Shown piece after piece: positions 1 to 11,423 of a stretch of DNA of 64,000 bases. A program made the position numbers and the translations under genes. The stretch is from Holophagae bacterium (GTDB lineage Bacteria > Acidobacteriota > Holophagae > Acanthopleuribacterales > Acanthopleuribacteraceae): contig JAJCXM010000004.1 in assembly GCA_029263455.1 (NCBI GenBank), positions 186,001 through 250,000 on the forward strand, in the 5' to 3' direction. How positions within the stretch are numbered: position 1 is the stretch's first letter; the number at the start of each line of letters is the position of its first letter. Below the pieces are notes generated by a model. The model did no database searches, had not been told where the DNA came from, and saw nothing but the letters and a program-made list of their open reading frames with translations.

Positions 1-381
1 CCGTCCAACGAAAGACTGATGGGCTGCCGCAAAACATACAGGTCGTCATAGGTCTCGAACAGCGCTTGAAACGACTTTGGAACGCTGATGATCTCTAACT
101 ATCCATATCTTCCATCACAATTCACTGCCACTCAGTGCATGCCACCGTCTAATTTAGTTGAGCCAAGAATGTGGTGAGCCACTCGGCGTTCAAATCGTAA
201 CCCGAGGTATTTGGCTTCAACGAAGCGATTGATTTTGGCTATGGCCATAAGTTTGCAGAACGCATCCGTGAAAGGGCGATCGCCCTACAACCATCGCGTT
301 TTTGATCATCGCGAGCCTCAATGTGACACGCCCGGCTGATAGGCTAACTGCTAGAGCAAGAGAAAATGCTGGAGGGCGTGC
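1..381. other. Non-coding leader / possible decayed sequence
   Basis: No gene is convincingly supported here. Bases 3-101 are open on the + strand up to a TAA and could be the last codons of a gene starting before the window, but the peptide is not recognisable. On the - strand a 38-codon ATG ORF (132-248) is also unrecognised. The stretch ends with the kinase ribosome-binding site (GGAGGG, 7 nt before the ATG at 382), so its 3' part must contain that gene's promoter. No clear -35/-10 pair was identified. Confidence 0.3.
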
Positions 382-3006
382 ATGAGCCTTGCCGGGACAA
401 AAGTTGGAAAAATCCGCATCGTCGAACAGCTCGGTGCTGGCGGTATGGGTGAAATCTATCTTGGCTACGATGAAAAGTTGGAAAGAAACGTGGCGATCAA
501 GGCCATCCGAGCTGAAAAGCGATTGGACCCACAAGCCAAGATTCGATTCATGCGCGAAGCCAAAGCGCTGTCAAAACTGGAGCATCCACACATATGCCGA
601 ATCTATGACTTCTTGGAAGGTGAAAGCCACGACTTCCTGATCATGGAATTGATCTCGGGCAAGAGCCTCGACAAGATGCAGGGTTTGACCCGCAAAGCTA
701 AGCTCCGCATTGCCGAACAAATTGCAGAAGTCCTAACCGCCGCCCATGCCGAGAACATTGTCCACCGCGATCTTAAACCCGAGAACATCATGATCACCGA
801 TGCAGGCGTTAAAGTTCTCGATTTTGGACTAGCCCACATCATTGGTGAAAAGCCCATTGCCGCTGCCACCTCCAATCGAGAAGCACTCGATGCGAATGAC
901 GCGGAGCTTGAAGGCACTTTGGATAGCTATCACACAGAGTTAGGAACCATTGTCGGTACGCCCAGGTTCATGAGTCCTGAACAGGCTCGTGGAGAGAGAA
1001 CAACCGCCGCCAGCGATATCTACACTTTCGGGCTGCTGCTGCAATGGCTGTTGACCGATAGGTCGCCCTACGACCCAAAATTCCAACACACAGCGCTGCT
1101 CAAAGAGGTCATGCAAGGTCGGTCCCTGCCCGTTGAAGGCCTGAGCTCCGATCTGACCGCACTGATCAATAACCTCAAATCGTTGGCGCCAGAGCGACGT
1201 CCCGTAGCCGTCGAAGTTCTGAAACAGATCAAATGGATCCGCCAAAAGCCCGCGCGCACACTTCGACGGACCGTAGTCGCCGCTTTCGCCCTATTACTAA
1301 TCATCGCTTCCGTTGTCTCCACATTAGGATTCGTACGTGCCAAGCGATCGGAGAAACGAGCCATAGCAAGCGAGGCCCGAGCCGTTCACGAAGCTGAAAT
1401 GGCGGAACAAACCGTCGCCCTACTGCAAGAATTCTTGGGCTCAGTCGATCCGGGCGAACAAGGTAAGGACATCACCGTCATCGAACTAGTGGAGGCATTC
1501 AAACCGCGCTTGGAAGAATTGAACGACCAACCCTTGATTCAGGCCAGTTTGTTCACCACCTACGGGAGAACGTATAAGGGATTAGGGCTATACGATGAGG
1601 TCTATTTTTACTATCAACGAGCGTTTGAGATTCGCAAACAGGAACTGGGTGAGTCGCACACAAAGACACTTGACGCGTCGATGAATCTCGCTAATGCATT
1701 GAAGCTTCAGGGAAAAAATAATGATGCGGAGCACTTGTATCGGCAAACATTAGAAGCCCAGCAACGCGTGCTCGGAGCAGACCACCCCAATTCTCTCAAG
1801 ACCTCGATGAACCTGGCCAATGTCGTGCTCAATCAAGGTGATTATCTAGAATCGGAACGCCTCTTTCTATTGACGCTTAAGGCGCAAAAAAGAGTGCTCG
1901 GTGATGAAGACCCTGAAACACTTAGTTCTTTAATGAATCTAGCCAGCGCCGTCTTGTACCAAGGAAAATATGCTGAAGCCGAGCAGCTGTACCGTCAATG
2001 CCTAGAGGCAAGAACACGCGTGCTAGGCGCCGAGCACCCCGAAACACTTAAGACGACGATGAATTTGGCACTCGCCGTACAATCTCAAGGTAAAAATACG
2101 GAAGCTGCTGTCCTTCATCGCCAAACACTGCAGGTACGCAAAAAGGTTCTGGGTGACGAACACCCTTTTACACTCAACTCCATGGCCAATCTTGCAACGG
2201 TTTTGTTCAACCAAGGTCAATACGCAGAAGCTGAAGGTCTCCTGATTCCCTGTCTGAGCATCAGGAAAAGAGTGCTAGGCGAAGACCATCCTCATACACT
2301 AAACGCACTGAGCAACCTGGCCGGCACCATGAATGTCCAAGGCAAACACGTTGAAGCCGAAAAACTTCAACGCCAGTGCTATGAGGCAAGAGCACGAGTA
2401 CTTGGCGCGGATCATCCACAAACACTCACATCGTTAAGCAATCTAGCAGCAAATCTAGATGCGCAAGGAAAGTCTCAAGAATCGGAACGTCTCACTCGCC
2501 AGTGCTTAGAAGCGAGAACACGCATACTCGGGGAGGAACACCCGCAAACATTGGCGTCGCTGAATAATCTTGCCGCCGTAATGAGTTCACAGGGAAAAAA
2601 TGATGAAGCAGAACCGCTTCATCGTCAGTGCTTAGCCATTCGCACCCGAATCCTGGGTGAGCTTCATCCCAAAACGCTGGGGTCCTTGAACTTACTAGCG
2701 ATCACATTGAAGCGCTTAAGCCAATACGAAGAGGCAGAAGGGCTTCATCGACGGTGCCTATCGGCAAGGGAACAGGTGCTGGGTGAAAGACACCCCGACA
2801 CACTTTGGTCCATGTACAATCTTGCCTGCCTTGAATCCTCACGTGGTAATCAGGACAGCGCGGTGGCGTATCTACAAAAGGCGGTTGACCACGGTTTCGA
2901 CCAACCCACCATTGCCACAGAACCCGACCTCAACCCGCTTCACGATCATCCCCAATTCAAGACCATCCTAAAAGCGGTGAACGACAACGCATCGAAACTG
3001 AACTGA
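382..3006 (+). CDS. Transmembrane Ser/Thr protein kinase with TPR (kinesin-light-chain-like) C-terminus
   Basis: This is a Hanks-type kinase of 874 residues. The glycine loop is at residues 18-23 (GAGGMG), the ATP lysine is K40, the alphaC glutamate is about E59, the catalytic loop HRDLKPEN is at 128-135, DFG is at 147-149, and the SPE that replaces APE is at 198-200. All catalytic residues are present, so activity is expected. About 40 acidic/Ser-rich residues lie between DFG and the GTPRF segment, longer than usual. One membrane helix (about 296-318) separates the cytoplasmic kinase from about ten 42-residue TPRs of the type NLA..L..QGK..EAE..R..L..R..VLG..HP.TL, probably outside the cytoplasm and used to bind a partner. 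Regulatory kinases of this layout are common in Acidobacteriota and Planctomycetota. The start is supported by GGAGGG 7 nt upstream. No partner phosphatase is nearby, and the substrate is unknown. Confidence 0.93.
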   Translation: MSLAGTKVGKIRIVEQLGAGGMGEIYLGYDEKLERNVAIKAIRAEKRLDPQAKIRFMREAKALSKLEHPHICRIYDFLEGESHDFLIMELISGKSLDKMQGLTRKAKLRIAEQIAEVLTAAHAENIVHRDLKPENIMITDAGVKVLDFGLAHIIGEKPIAAATSNREALDANDAELEGTLDSYHTELGTIVGTPRFMSPEQARGERTTAASDIYTFGLLLQWLLTDRSPYDPKFQHTALLKEVMQGRSLPVEGLSSDLTALINNLKSLAPERRPVAVEVLKQIKWIRQKPARTLRRTVVAAFALLLIIASVVSTLGFVRAKRSEKRAIASEARAVHEAEMAEQTVALLQEFLGSVDPGEQGKDITVIELVEAFKPRLEELNDQPLIQASLFTTYGRTYKGLGLYDEVYFYYQRAFEIRKQELGESHTKTLDASMNLANALKLQGKNNDAEHLYRQTLEAQQRVLGADHPNSLKTSMNLANVVLNQGDYLESERLFLLTLKAQKRVLGDEDPETLSSLMNLASAVLYQGKYAEAEQLYRQCLEARTRVLGAEHPETLKTTMNLALAVQSQGKNTEAAVLHRQTLQVRKKVLGDEHPFTLNSMANLATVLFNQGQYAEAEGLLIPCLSIRKRVLGEDHPHTLNALSNLAGTMNVQGKHVEAEKLQRQCYEARARVLGADHPQTLTSLSNLAANLDAQGKSQESERLTRQCLEARTRILGEEHPQTLASLNNLAAVMSSQGKNDEAEPLHRQCLAIRTRILGELHPKTLGSLNLLAITLKRLSQYEEAEGLHRRCLSAREQVLGERHPDTLWSMYNLACLESSRGNQDSAVAYLQKAVDHGFDQPTIATEPDLNPLHDHPQFKTILKAVNDNASKLN

Positions 3007-3195
3007 GGCACTTTGATCCTCAAGTCACTGGTTTATTGATTACGTCCGTCAATAGACACATTTGGAGCGCGAGGCTCATATTTTCCCGCACCAATTGTCC
3101 GTCTGGAAGAACCTTAAACAACCATCCTTGCGCCGTCGTTAATTGGTCCTTGACGCGCTGGCGAATCAGGCAGAAGATGCCGCCAAGGATGGTCG

Positions 3196-4851
3196 ATGTA
3201 TACACCTAAACTGTTCACAGAACTCAAATCCTATTCGAAAGAAAAATGGCACGCCGATTTGCTCGCAGGCGTTACAGTTGGAGTGGTCGCTCTGCCGTTA
3301 GCGATGGCTTTCGCTATCGCGTCGGGCCTCCCACCTGAAAAGGGTATATATACCGCGATTGTCGCAGGTTTCGTCATATCAGCGCTTGGCGGAAGTAAGG
3401 TGCAGATCGGAGGACCCACGGGTGCATTCGTCGTGATTGTCTCGGCCATTCTACTGGAACACGGGATGTCTGGATTAGCGCTCGCTACCTTCATGGCAGG
3501 CATCATATTGGTCTTATTTGGCGTGTTTAAGTTTGGCGGCCTGATTAAGTTCATTCCCTTTCCTGTAATCACAGGATTCACCACTGGGATTGCGGTGGTC
3601 ATATTCTCAACCCAAGTGCGTGACCTCTTGGGTCTACAAATGAATGATGTGCCCGTTGCCTTCCTACCCAAATGGTGGGCCTACATCCGACACTTACCAA
3701 CGCTTGACCTCGCGACAACCGCGCTTGGACTTGGAACGGTCATTACCATTGTCGTTTGCCGAACTTATCGACCCAAACTCCCTGCCATGCTAATTGGCCT
3801 ACTGGTCACGTCGATCTTAGCTGTGTTATTTGATTTGAACGTGGCAACCATTGGCTCACGCTTCGGCGACTTGCCTCGTTCACTGCCTATACCGATGTGG
3901 CCAGGATTCTCCTGGAACCAAATCCCTAAACTGATCAATCCCGCTTTCACCATTGCCCTGCTCGCGGCCATCGAGTCACTGCTCTCAGCCACAGTGGCTG
4001 ATGGCATGATCGGCGGACGACATCGGCCGAATATAGAGCTAATCGGACAAGGTATAGCCAACATGGTGAGTGTTGTTTTTGGAGGCTTACCGGCCACCGG
4101 CGCAATAGCGCGAACGGCTACGAACATAAAAAGTGGAGCCCGCACGCCAGTAGCTGGCCTGGTTCACGCGGTTGTCCTTTTACTCTTGCTTTTATTGGTA
4201 GCGCCCTGGGTCAAATTGATACCTTTGGCTTCCTTAGCTGGGATTTTAGTGGTTGTTGCTTATAACATGAGTGAACGTCACAATTTTGCAGCCATGTTGC
4301 GAGGACCTAAGAGCGATGCTTTCGTTTTGGTAACAACGTTTGTATTGACCGTCCTTGTGGATTTGACAGTCGCCGTCGAAGTTGGCGTTGTCTTGTCGTC
4401 CCTTTTGTTTATCAGACGAATGGCCGAGATCTCCAACGTAAGCATGATTACAAAAGAACTCCGTGGCGATCAGTCATTCCACGAAGACGCCCAAGATTTA
4501 GCGCTCAAGGTTGTGCCTCCTAATGTTGAAGTATTCGAAGTCAACGGGCCATTTTTCTTCGGCATGATTGACACCTTCAAGAACGCTATTCGTTCGATTG
4601 AAAAAAAGCCCCGTGTCCTCATCATACGTATTCGCAACGTCCCTGCGGTGGACGGCACTGCGATTCACGCTCTTTCAGAGTTGGCACACCGATGTGAGAA
4701 GGATGGCACGCATTTGGTGTTTTCCGGCGTTCACGCCCAACCGATGAAAGCATTCACTCGATCAGGACTGGTGGCCATCCTAGGGGAGGATCATTTCAAA
4801 GACAATATTGATGACGCCCTAGCCTTTGCCCAATTGCTCTTAAGCAAATAG
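3196..4851 (+). CDS. SulP-family inorganic anion transporter with STAS domain
   Basis: This 551-residue inner-membrane permease has the SulP layout. A hydrophobic core of about 10-14 helices spans residues 20-420 and includes the N-terminal LLAGVTVGVVALPLAMAFAI-type segment and PTGA in QIGGPTGAF. A cytoplasmic STAS domain follows (about 440-545, with DGTAIHAL at 486-493). Family members move sulfate, bicarbonate or dicarboxylates, usually with Na+ or H+. The substrate cannot be read from the sequence, and no carbonic anhydrase or sulfate-assimilation gene is adjacent. The start follows AAGGA 6 nt upstream. It stands alone, 189 bp after the kinase gene, in a region without other clear signals. 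Confidence 0.93.
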   Translation: MYTPKLFTELKSYSKEKWHADLLAGVTVGVVALPLAMAFAIASGLPPEKGIYTAIVAGFVISALGGSKVQIGGPTGAFVVIVSAILLEHGMSGLALATFMAGIILVLFGVFKFGGLIKFIPFPVITGFTTGIAVVIFSTQVRDLLGLQMNDVPVAFLPKWWAYIRHLPTLDLATTALGLGTVITIVVCRTYRPKLPAMLIGLLVTSILAVLFDLNVATIGSRFGDLPRSLPIPMWPGFSWNQIPKLINPAFTIALLAAIESLLSATVADGMIGGRHRPNIELIGQGIANMVSVVFGGLPATGAIARTATNIKSGARTPVAGLVHAVVLLLLLLLVAPWVKLIPLASLAGILVVVAYNMSERHNFAAMLRGPKSDAFVLVTTFVLTVLVDLTVAVEVGVVLSSLLFIRRMAEISNVSMITKELRGDQSFHEDAQDLALKVVPPNVEVFEVNGPFFFGMIDTFKNAIRSIEKKPRVLIIRIRNVPAVDGTAIHALSELAHRCEKDGTHLVFSGVHAQPMKAFTRSGLVAILGEDHFKDNIDDALAFAQLLLSK

Positions 4852-4949
4852 TCCGACTTACTGCCAAAGAGCATCTTCGCACAGACAATGTCGGAGTCAT
4901 GTTTATGCTGTCCGTCACCGATCGGATGCCTCCACGACACCCAAACAAA

Positions 4950-6050
4950 TTAACGAATGGCCTGCAGGACTCTATTAATGATCAGATTGATATTCGCCTC
5001 TTCCTGGCCGTTTGCGGTATTGCCGTCGACGCTCCATCTGGATGTGGTGACAACAATGAGGTCTAGGCTGGGGAAGGTGGCAATGAATTGGCCACCCCAG
5101 CCCCAAGCGAGTTCCATGTCGTCACCCGAACCAGAGCCCAGCCACCACAGGAAGCCATAGTCGATATTATCAAACGCAGCATACGAACCATGACTATCGC
5201 GAGTCCTGGTTTTCATTTGCTGCACCCACTCTTGCGGCACGATTTGTTGGTCATCCCAGCGCCCTAGATGCAGCAGCATTTTGCCAAGCTTGGCCATGTC
5301 TCTTGGTCTCAATTCCAATCCCGCTGCGCCGTTGTGGCGTCCATCGGCCAGAGTTTCCCAACGAAACGAGTCGATGCCGAGAGGACCAAACAGGTTTGTT
5401 TCTGCAAAGGGCCGTATTCCTTGGCCGGTGGCGTCGGTGAGCACGACCGAAAGTAGATGAACCGCGCCAGAGTTATAGGTAAAGGTGGTTCCTGGATCGT
5501 GGGTTAAAGGTCTGTCTAGTACGTAGCGAATGGGATCGGACGAATTCGCCCAACTGGTATAACCGGTAGCCGTACTCTCATCCCATTCGAAACCACTGGT
5601 CATGGTTAAGAGGTGCCTGATGGTCAAAGACGATTTTTCGGGAGCCAAGTCGGGAACGAGTTCTGCAAAAAATGGACCGATGGCTTGATCCAAATCTCTG
5701 AGAAAGCCCTGTTCAAGCGCAATTCCGACCAGTAATGCCGTCACGGTTTTGGTGACGGATCGAACGTGACGCACGCTGGACTGCGAGATTCCCGAAAAAT
5801 AAGATTCGCCAATCAGGGCATCATTACGAACAACACACATCGATTCCAGCCCATTTGTTTTTGAGCCCTGGTCAAAAGCGGCCACAAAGGCATCATGATC
5901 GAAGCCTGCTGACTCGGGCGTGGACACGGGCCATTCGTTGGATGCCTGCGGAACCCAGGTTAACTGCCCGTCGCTTTCTGAATTGGAATCTGAGGAGCTG
6001 CAAGAGATCAAGCTGCAAACAATGAGCAGGACCAAAATGCGCATAGCCAT
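4950..6050 (-). CDS. Lipoprotein serine hydrolase of the beta-lactamase / class C family
   Basis: This is a penicillin-binding-protein-like serine hydrolase, probably anchored as a lipoprotein. With the start at 6050 (GAGG 6 nt upstream) the N-terminus is a short signal peptide ending in the lipobox LISC (Cys17). The catalytic SxxK is SVTK (about residues 98-101), in the usual context RHVRSVTKTVTALLVGIA. A YNS motif (class C YxN equivalent) follows, and the C-terminal half has the RPRDMAKLGKMLL segment typical of family S12 esterases/beta-lactamases. About 366 residues, normal length. An earlier in-frame ATG at 6107 would put a non-hydrophobic extension before the signal peptide and is less likely. 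The substrate may be a peptide, ester or beta-lactam; it is not known. Monocistronic. Confidence 0.88.
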   Translation of the reverse strand: MAMRILVLLIVCSLISCSSSDSNSESDGQLTWVPQASNEWPVSTPESAGFDHDAFVAAFDQGSKTNGLESMCVVRNDALIGESYFSGISQSSVRHVRSVTKTVTALLVGIALEQGFLRDLDQAIGPFFAELVPDLAPEKSSLTIRHLLTMTSGFEWDESTATGYTSWANSSDPIRYVLDRPLTHDPGTTFTYNSGAVHLLSVVLTDATGQGIRPFAETNLFGPLGIDSFRWETLADGRHNGAAGLELRPRDMAKLGKMLLHLGRWDDQQIVPQEWVQQMKTRTRDSHGSYAAFDNIDYGFLWWLGSGSGDDMELAWGWGGQFIATFPSLDLIVVTTSRWSVDGNTANGQEEANINLIINRVLQAIR

Positions 6051-6188
6051 ACGCTGCCTCCCGTGTGTGGCGTTACCCAAGTATCTCAAAATTTTTGGCT
6101 GCACCACAGCGAAACAACTCTACTAGCCTAAAATGAAAGGATGCCTCATTGAAACTTGATGTCAGCTAACCAATCAGATCATTTATGT

Positions 6189-7982
6189 CTAATGACACGA
6201 CGCCAATTCGCGATCCGGCAACATCAGACATTCAAGCTCCTTTTTCAATCGCTCCAGTTGCTCGGTCAATGAAGACTGTACGGGCTTAAGCCGTGAAGGC
6301 ACCATCGAAAGATAGTGTTGCAAGCCAGCCAGCAGATTAAGTTTCATCTCCTCAAGCGTTTTCATCGAATGTGTCGAGAGTTTCATCTGGAAACGGTGAA
6401 TTTCATCGCGCAGGTGGTCCGCATACAAACGCACTTCATTGACAAACATATGGGGCCGTTCCACTTGATTCAAGAGGTTACCTCGACCATAAATATGGTC
6501 CACCATTTCCGACAGCGTAGTTACCTTCGAAAAGTACTTGATGTTTGGACCTGGACAAATGGCAGGATGGGAAGTTTGATTTATCTCCAACACCCGCGTG
6601 GCCGCGCCGGAAAGGTCATCGCAAATACATGCTTTGGCGGTAATATCGAGCACATGCGCTTGTCTTTGCTTGGGGCTCAACCCTAGTGTATCCACTTGTT
6701 CCAATTTGAGTTGTTGGTACTTACGAGAGCCAAAACAAAGTGGGTTCTCGCCAAACTCCGTCGAAAACGCCAAATATCCCCTTCGGCAAGGAGATCCTGG
6801 CCGCTCTGCCCTCACGCGAGCTTTTCGCAAGCGCTCACTGGCCGACTGATGCATGCTCCAAAACGGAAGTCCGAACGGCGAACTGCGACTCAGAAAGACA
6901 TCGTCTTCGCCAGCATTCTGTAACAGCGTCAAGTGTTCTGGGTCCACCATGCAAACTTCCGGAACCAACAGAAAAGGCGTGCCCCATCCGGTACCGTCGA
7001 CTTGATAGTGTTCGCGCAAAAGTAAATCCTCTTCGGCCGTGCCAATACCACCTTGAGCCGTGATACGGATGGCTGGAGGTTGCATTTTTTCTATTCCTAA
7101 TTTAAGGCAGGCTTTGTGATAGAGACCAGACAACCGCTCGTAGAGCTGAGTTCGTTGCTCCGCAAATTCCTGCAGAACAGGGCCTAATAACATGCCGTCT
7201 TTGGCAAAGGCATGGCCGCCACAATTCAGGCCAGATTCAATACGGAATTCGGATACCCAAAGGCCCTTCTTAGCCAAGAACTGGCCCTGAACTGACGCCG
7301 ATCGATAGTCGCTGACCTTCAAAATGATTGCCTTGTGAAACTGCCCAGCCGAGTTCGTTCGAAGACGGTCGAATTCAGCGGCATATGAATACAACCGAGG
7401 ATTCAGGCCCGCCGAAAAAACGACGCTCCCTAGCGCCTTACTATTCAGGAAACCTCGAAGCGCCGCCAACGCATCGCCCATCTCTGGACCTTGTGGCATA
7501 CCGCGAACCTTGCGCTCGCGATTAACTTTCGTCATGATATTGACTTCAATAGCGCCGGGCCGGACAGCAGCCCGACATTGGTCCATAAGCACGCTCTTGA
7601 CATCCATTTTCGGTTCACACAGCATCTTCGAATAAAGATCGGATAGCGGCCCGCCTGGGAGTAGTTGGAAATACTTATCCAGGTCGGAATCGGTTTCAAA
7701 AGACTGCGTTCGCATGTCATGACATTGTTGTTCAAGCTCGGTTTGCAAAAAATCGAGGTAGGCAGTTATTCGCATAGCTCGAGCATCATGGCTGCGTGAG
7801 GAAATCGGCGTATAACTTCTTCCCAATCGATTCGACCAAAACCGCCTCACACCCTCAATCAAATGATCATCTCCAAGCGAAACGCACGAGGAAATACCGA
7901 ATTTCCCGACGCGCAGCGGGCAATCGATGGTGAAGCTGGTACCCATAACGGGGATATGGAAGTGATGAATCCGGCTAATCAA
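6189..7982 (-). CDS. Conserved FMN TIM-barrel-like protein (nitronate monooxygenase/FabK-like core) with cysteine-rich tail
   Basis: This 597-residue protein has no name I can assign. I recall closely similar uncharacterised proteins in Bacteroidota that begin with the same FHIPVMGT segment. The core has features of the nitronate-monooxygenase/enoyl-reductase FMN barrel: a GLNCGGH loop at 251-257 where that family has ExGGHxG, a GGIGT phosphate loop at 311-315, and DGTGWGTPFLLVPE at 329-342 where relatives have DGxxxGTRFxxTPE. After the barrel come five cysteines, C399, C416, C452, C454 and C476 (the last three in CIC and ICPGPN), plausible ligands for an Fe-S cluster. The last 80 residues are helical and charged. 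The start is TTG with GGAG 6 nt upstream. Flavin binding and oxidoreductase activity are inference; the substrate is unknown. Monocistronic. Confidence 0.75.
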   Translation of the reverse strand: MISRIHHFHIPVMGTSFTIDCPLRVGKFGISSCVSLGDDHLIEGVRRFWSNRLGRSYTPISSRSHDARAMRITAYLDFLQTELEQQCHDMRTQSFETDSDLDKYFQLLPGGPLSDLYSKMLCEPKMDVKSVLMDQCRAAVRPGAIEVNIMTKVNRERKVRGMPQGPEMGDALAALRGFLNSKALGSVVFSAGLNPRLYSYAAEFDRLRTNSAGQFHKAIILKVSDYRSASVQGQFLAKKGLWVSEFRIESGLNCGGHAFAKDGMLLGPVLQEFAEQRTQLYERLSGLYHKACLKLGIEKMQPPAIRITAQGGIGTAEEDLLLREHYQVDGTGWGTPFLLVPEVCMVDPEHLTLLQNAGEDDVFLSRSSPFGLPFWSMHQSASERLRKARVRAERPGSPCRRGYLAFSTEFGENPLCFGSRKYQQLKLEQVDTLGLSPKQRQAHVLDITAKACICDDLSGAATRVLEINQTSHPAICPGPNIKYFSKVTTLSEMVDHIYGRGNLLNQVERPHMFVNEVRLYADHLRDEIHRFQMKLSTHSMKTLEEMKLNLLAGLQHYLSMVPSRLKPVQSSLTEQLERLKKELECLMLPDRELASCH

Positions 7983-8157
7983 GGTCGACTCCAGGTGGGT
8001 TTAAATTGAGTTGTTGACCCACTAGTCCACTATATCATCTATGCAAAAGATTTGAATTCTTCCTTGTCAATCAGTCACTTTTTCTAATCTGCGTTCGCGA
8101 ATATTCATGAATGGTTTTTCATTTTGTTGAGGAAGAGTTGATCGATGATCAAGATTG

Positions 8158-8367
8158 CTGGCCAGCTATGACCACACTAAATATGTGGTCCAGGAGATTA
8201 TCGACATGCCCAACCGCTCGGTAAATCTCTTCATAAACCTGAGTCTACAAAACCTCGGCAATCTTTCAAGCAAGAAAAAGGAGTCACATATTGAATTCTT
8301 AACCGACGACGACTTCCACGCCACGGAACAATCCGTCAAAAACGTCACTCTACCCAAAATTCAATGA
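8158..8367 (+). pseudogene. Fic-family protein C-terminal remnant
   Basis: About 67 codons resemble the C-terminal tail that follows the Fic domain in many Fic/DOC-type proteins: YVVQEIIDMPNRSVNLFI, then LQNLGNLSSKKKESH, then FLTDDD. The FIC motif HPFxxGNGR, the N-terminal domains and a plausible start with a ribosome-binding site are all absent, and an in-frame stop lies just upstream at 8146. I therefore read it as the leftover of a deleted AMPylator/toxin-like gene rather than an expressed small protein. The match is from memory of the family, so confidence is moderate. Confidence 0.5.
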
Positions 8368-8452
8368 GTTCCTTGGTTCCACATTCATTGCTATGTCATC
8401 AACAAATTCTCGGTTACGTGCCTTCCGTCTGTCATTATCAGCGCCAAAGAGA

Positions 8453-8511
8453 CGACACAATTTTCCCCTACTGATAAACCAGGTTTACCCAAACACTACA
8501 AAATTGTGTCG
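8453..8511. repeat. Nested concentric palindrome (hairpin)
   Basis: A perfect 12-bp inverted repeat, CGACACAATTTT (8453-8464) and AAAATTGTGTCG (8500-8511), encloses a second palindrome, TAAACC-A-GGTTTA (8475-8487). The two share almost the same centre (about 8481-8482), so the DNA can fold as one long two-stem hairpin. It could be a protein-binding site, a tiny non-autonomous element with terminal repeats, or an RNA structure. It lies just after the Fic remnant. Confidence 0.7.
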
Positions 8512-8515
8512 CTAA

Positions 8516-8533
8516 TTGACAGCTTACTGTCAA
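8516..8533. repeat. Perfect 7-bp hairpin next to the nested palindrome
   Basis: TTGACAG and CTGTCAA are separated by CTTA. The element starts 4 nt after the nested palindrome and about 105 nt before the SRPBCC gene. There is no T-run, so it is not a standard terminator. It may be an operator or part of the same structured element. The rest of 8368-8637 shows nothing else recognisable. Confidence 0.55.
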
Positions 8534-8637
8534 GCGCCATTGGGTTAATATCTTCTTCGGCGATTTCAACGGCCAGGCGATCCGACATCGCCAGGAAGCT
8601 AGAATAGCGCTTGATTATTAACCATCGGAGCGACGTC

Positions 8638-9054
8638 ATGAATTCAGCCAAAATCACCATTCAGGCGACCGTCAATGCCGACCTACAAAAAGTTTGGACC
8701 TTCTTCACCGAACCTGATCATATTACCGGCTGGAATTTTGCCGTCGACAGCTGGTGTTGCCAGAAAGCAAGCAACGACCTGAAAGTAGGCGGAAGGTATA
8801 GTGCCCGCATGGAGGCTAAAGACGGCAGCTTCGGCTTCGATTTTGAAGCGACCTACGACCAAGTCCTGGCTTGCGAAAAGATCGCATACACTTTAGACGA
8901 TGGCAGGACGGTGGTCACGGCTTTCGAAAAATTGGGTAAAGGCACAAAAATCACCACCACCTTCGAGGCCGAAAATCAGAATCCTATCGACATGCAGCGT
9001 GACGGCTGGCAGGCCATCCTCAACCATTTCAAGAAATACGTCGAGTCAAACTGA
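8638..9054 (+). CDS. SRPBCC / AHSA1-like domain protein
   Basis: A 138-residue single-domain protein of the START/SRPBCC superfamily. It has the typical N-terminus (ITIQATVNADLQKVWTFFTEPDHITGWNF), a W-rich middle, and the C-terminal helix ending in GWQAILNHFKKYVES, as in AHSA1/YndB-type proteins that bind hydrophobic ligands. The chosen ATG has GGAG about 8 nt upstream; an earlier in-frame codon at 8611 lacks a good site. Relatives are often encoded beside ArsR regulators, but none is adjacent here, and the ligand is unknown. Confidence 0.88.
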   Translation: MNSAKITIQATVNADLQKVWTFFTEPDHITGWNFAVDSWCCQKASNDLKVGGRYSARMEAKDGSFGFDFEATYDQVLACEKIAYTLDDGRTVVTAFEKLGKGTKITTTFEAENQNPIDMQRDGWQAILNHFKKYVESN

Positions 9055-9066
9055 CTCCTCTACGTT

Positions 9067-9119
9067 CGCCCCTTTAAACCTGTGCGGAGCTGGCAATCTG
9101 CTGCTCAGGAAAAGGGGCG
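9067..9119. terminator. Long-loop inverted repeat between convergent genes
   Basis: A 9-bp perfect inverted repeat CGCCCCTTT (9067-9075) / AAAGGGGCG (9111-9119) lies between the convergent ends of the SRPBCC gene and katG. The loop contains shorter complementary pieces (CCTG/CAGG, GAGC/GCTC). No T-run follows on either strand, so factor-independent termination is only possible, not clear. Confidence 0.4.
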
Positions 9120-9200
9120 GCATTTCAAGGGTCTGAAACGCCACCGCTGCTTATTTGTCCGAAAAAGCGATCCTCAGTGGAGGTAGTTAGCTTTGTGGGT

Positions 9201-11405
<2,205 letters not shown>

Positions 11406-11423
11406 CTATACACGGTGGAAAAT

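Noticed and set aside
1660-2870. Regularly spaced near-identical DNA units
   Set aside because: The 126-bp period is in frame and encodes 42-residue TPRs, so it is a protein repeat, not a CRISPR or satellite.
3020-3205. 61-codon ORF on the - strand before the SulP gene
   Set aside because: No ribosome-binding site or recognisable product, and it overlaps the SulP start and its ribosome-binding site.
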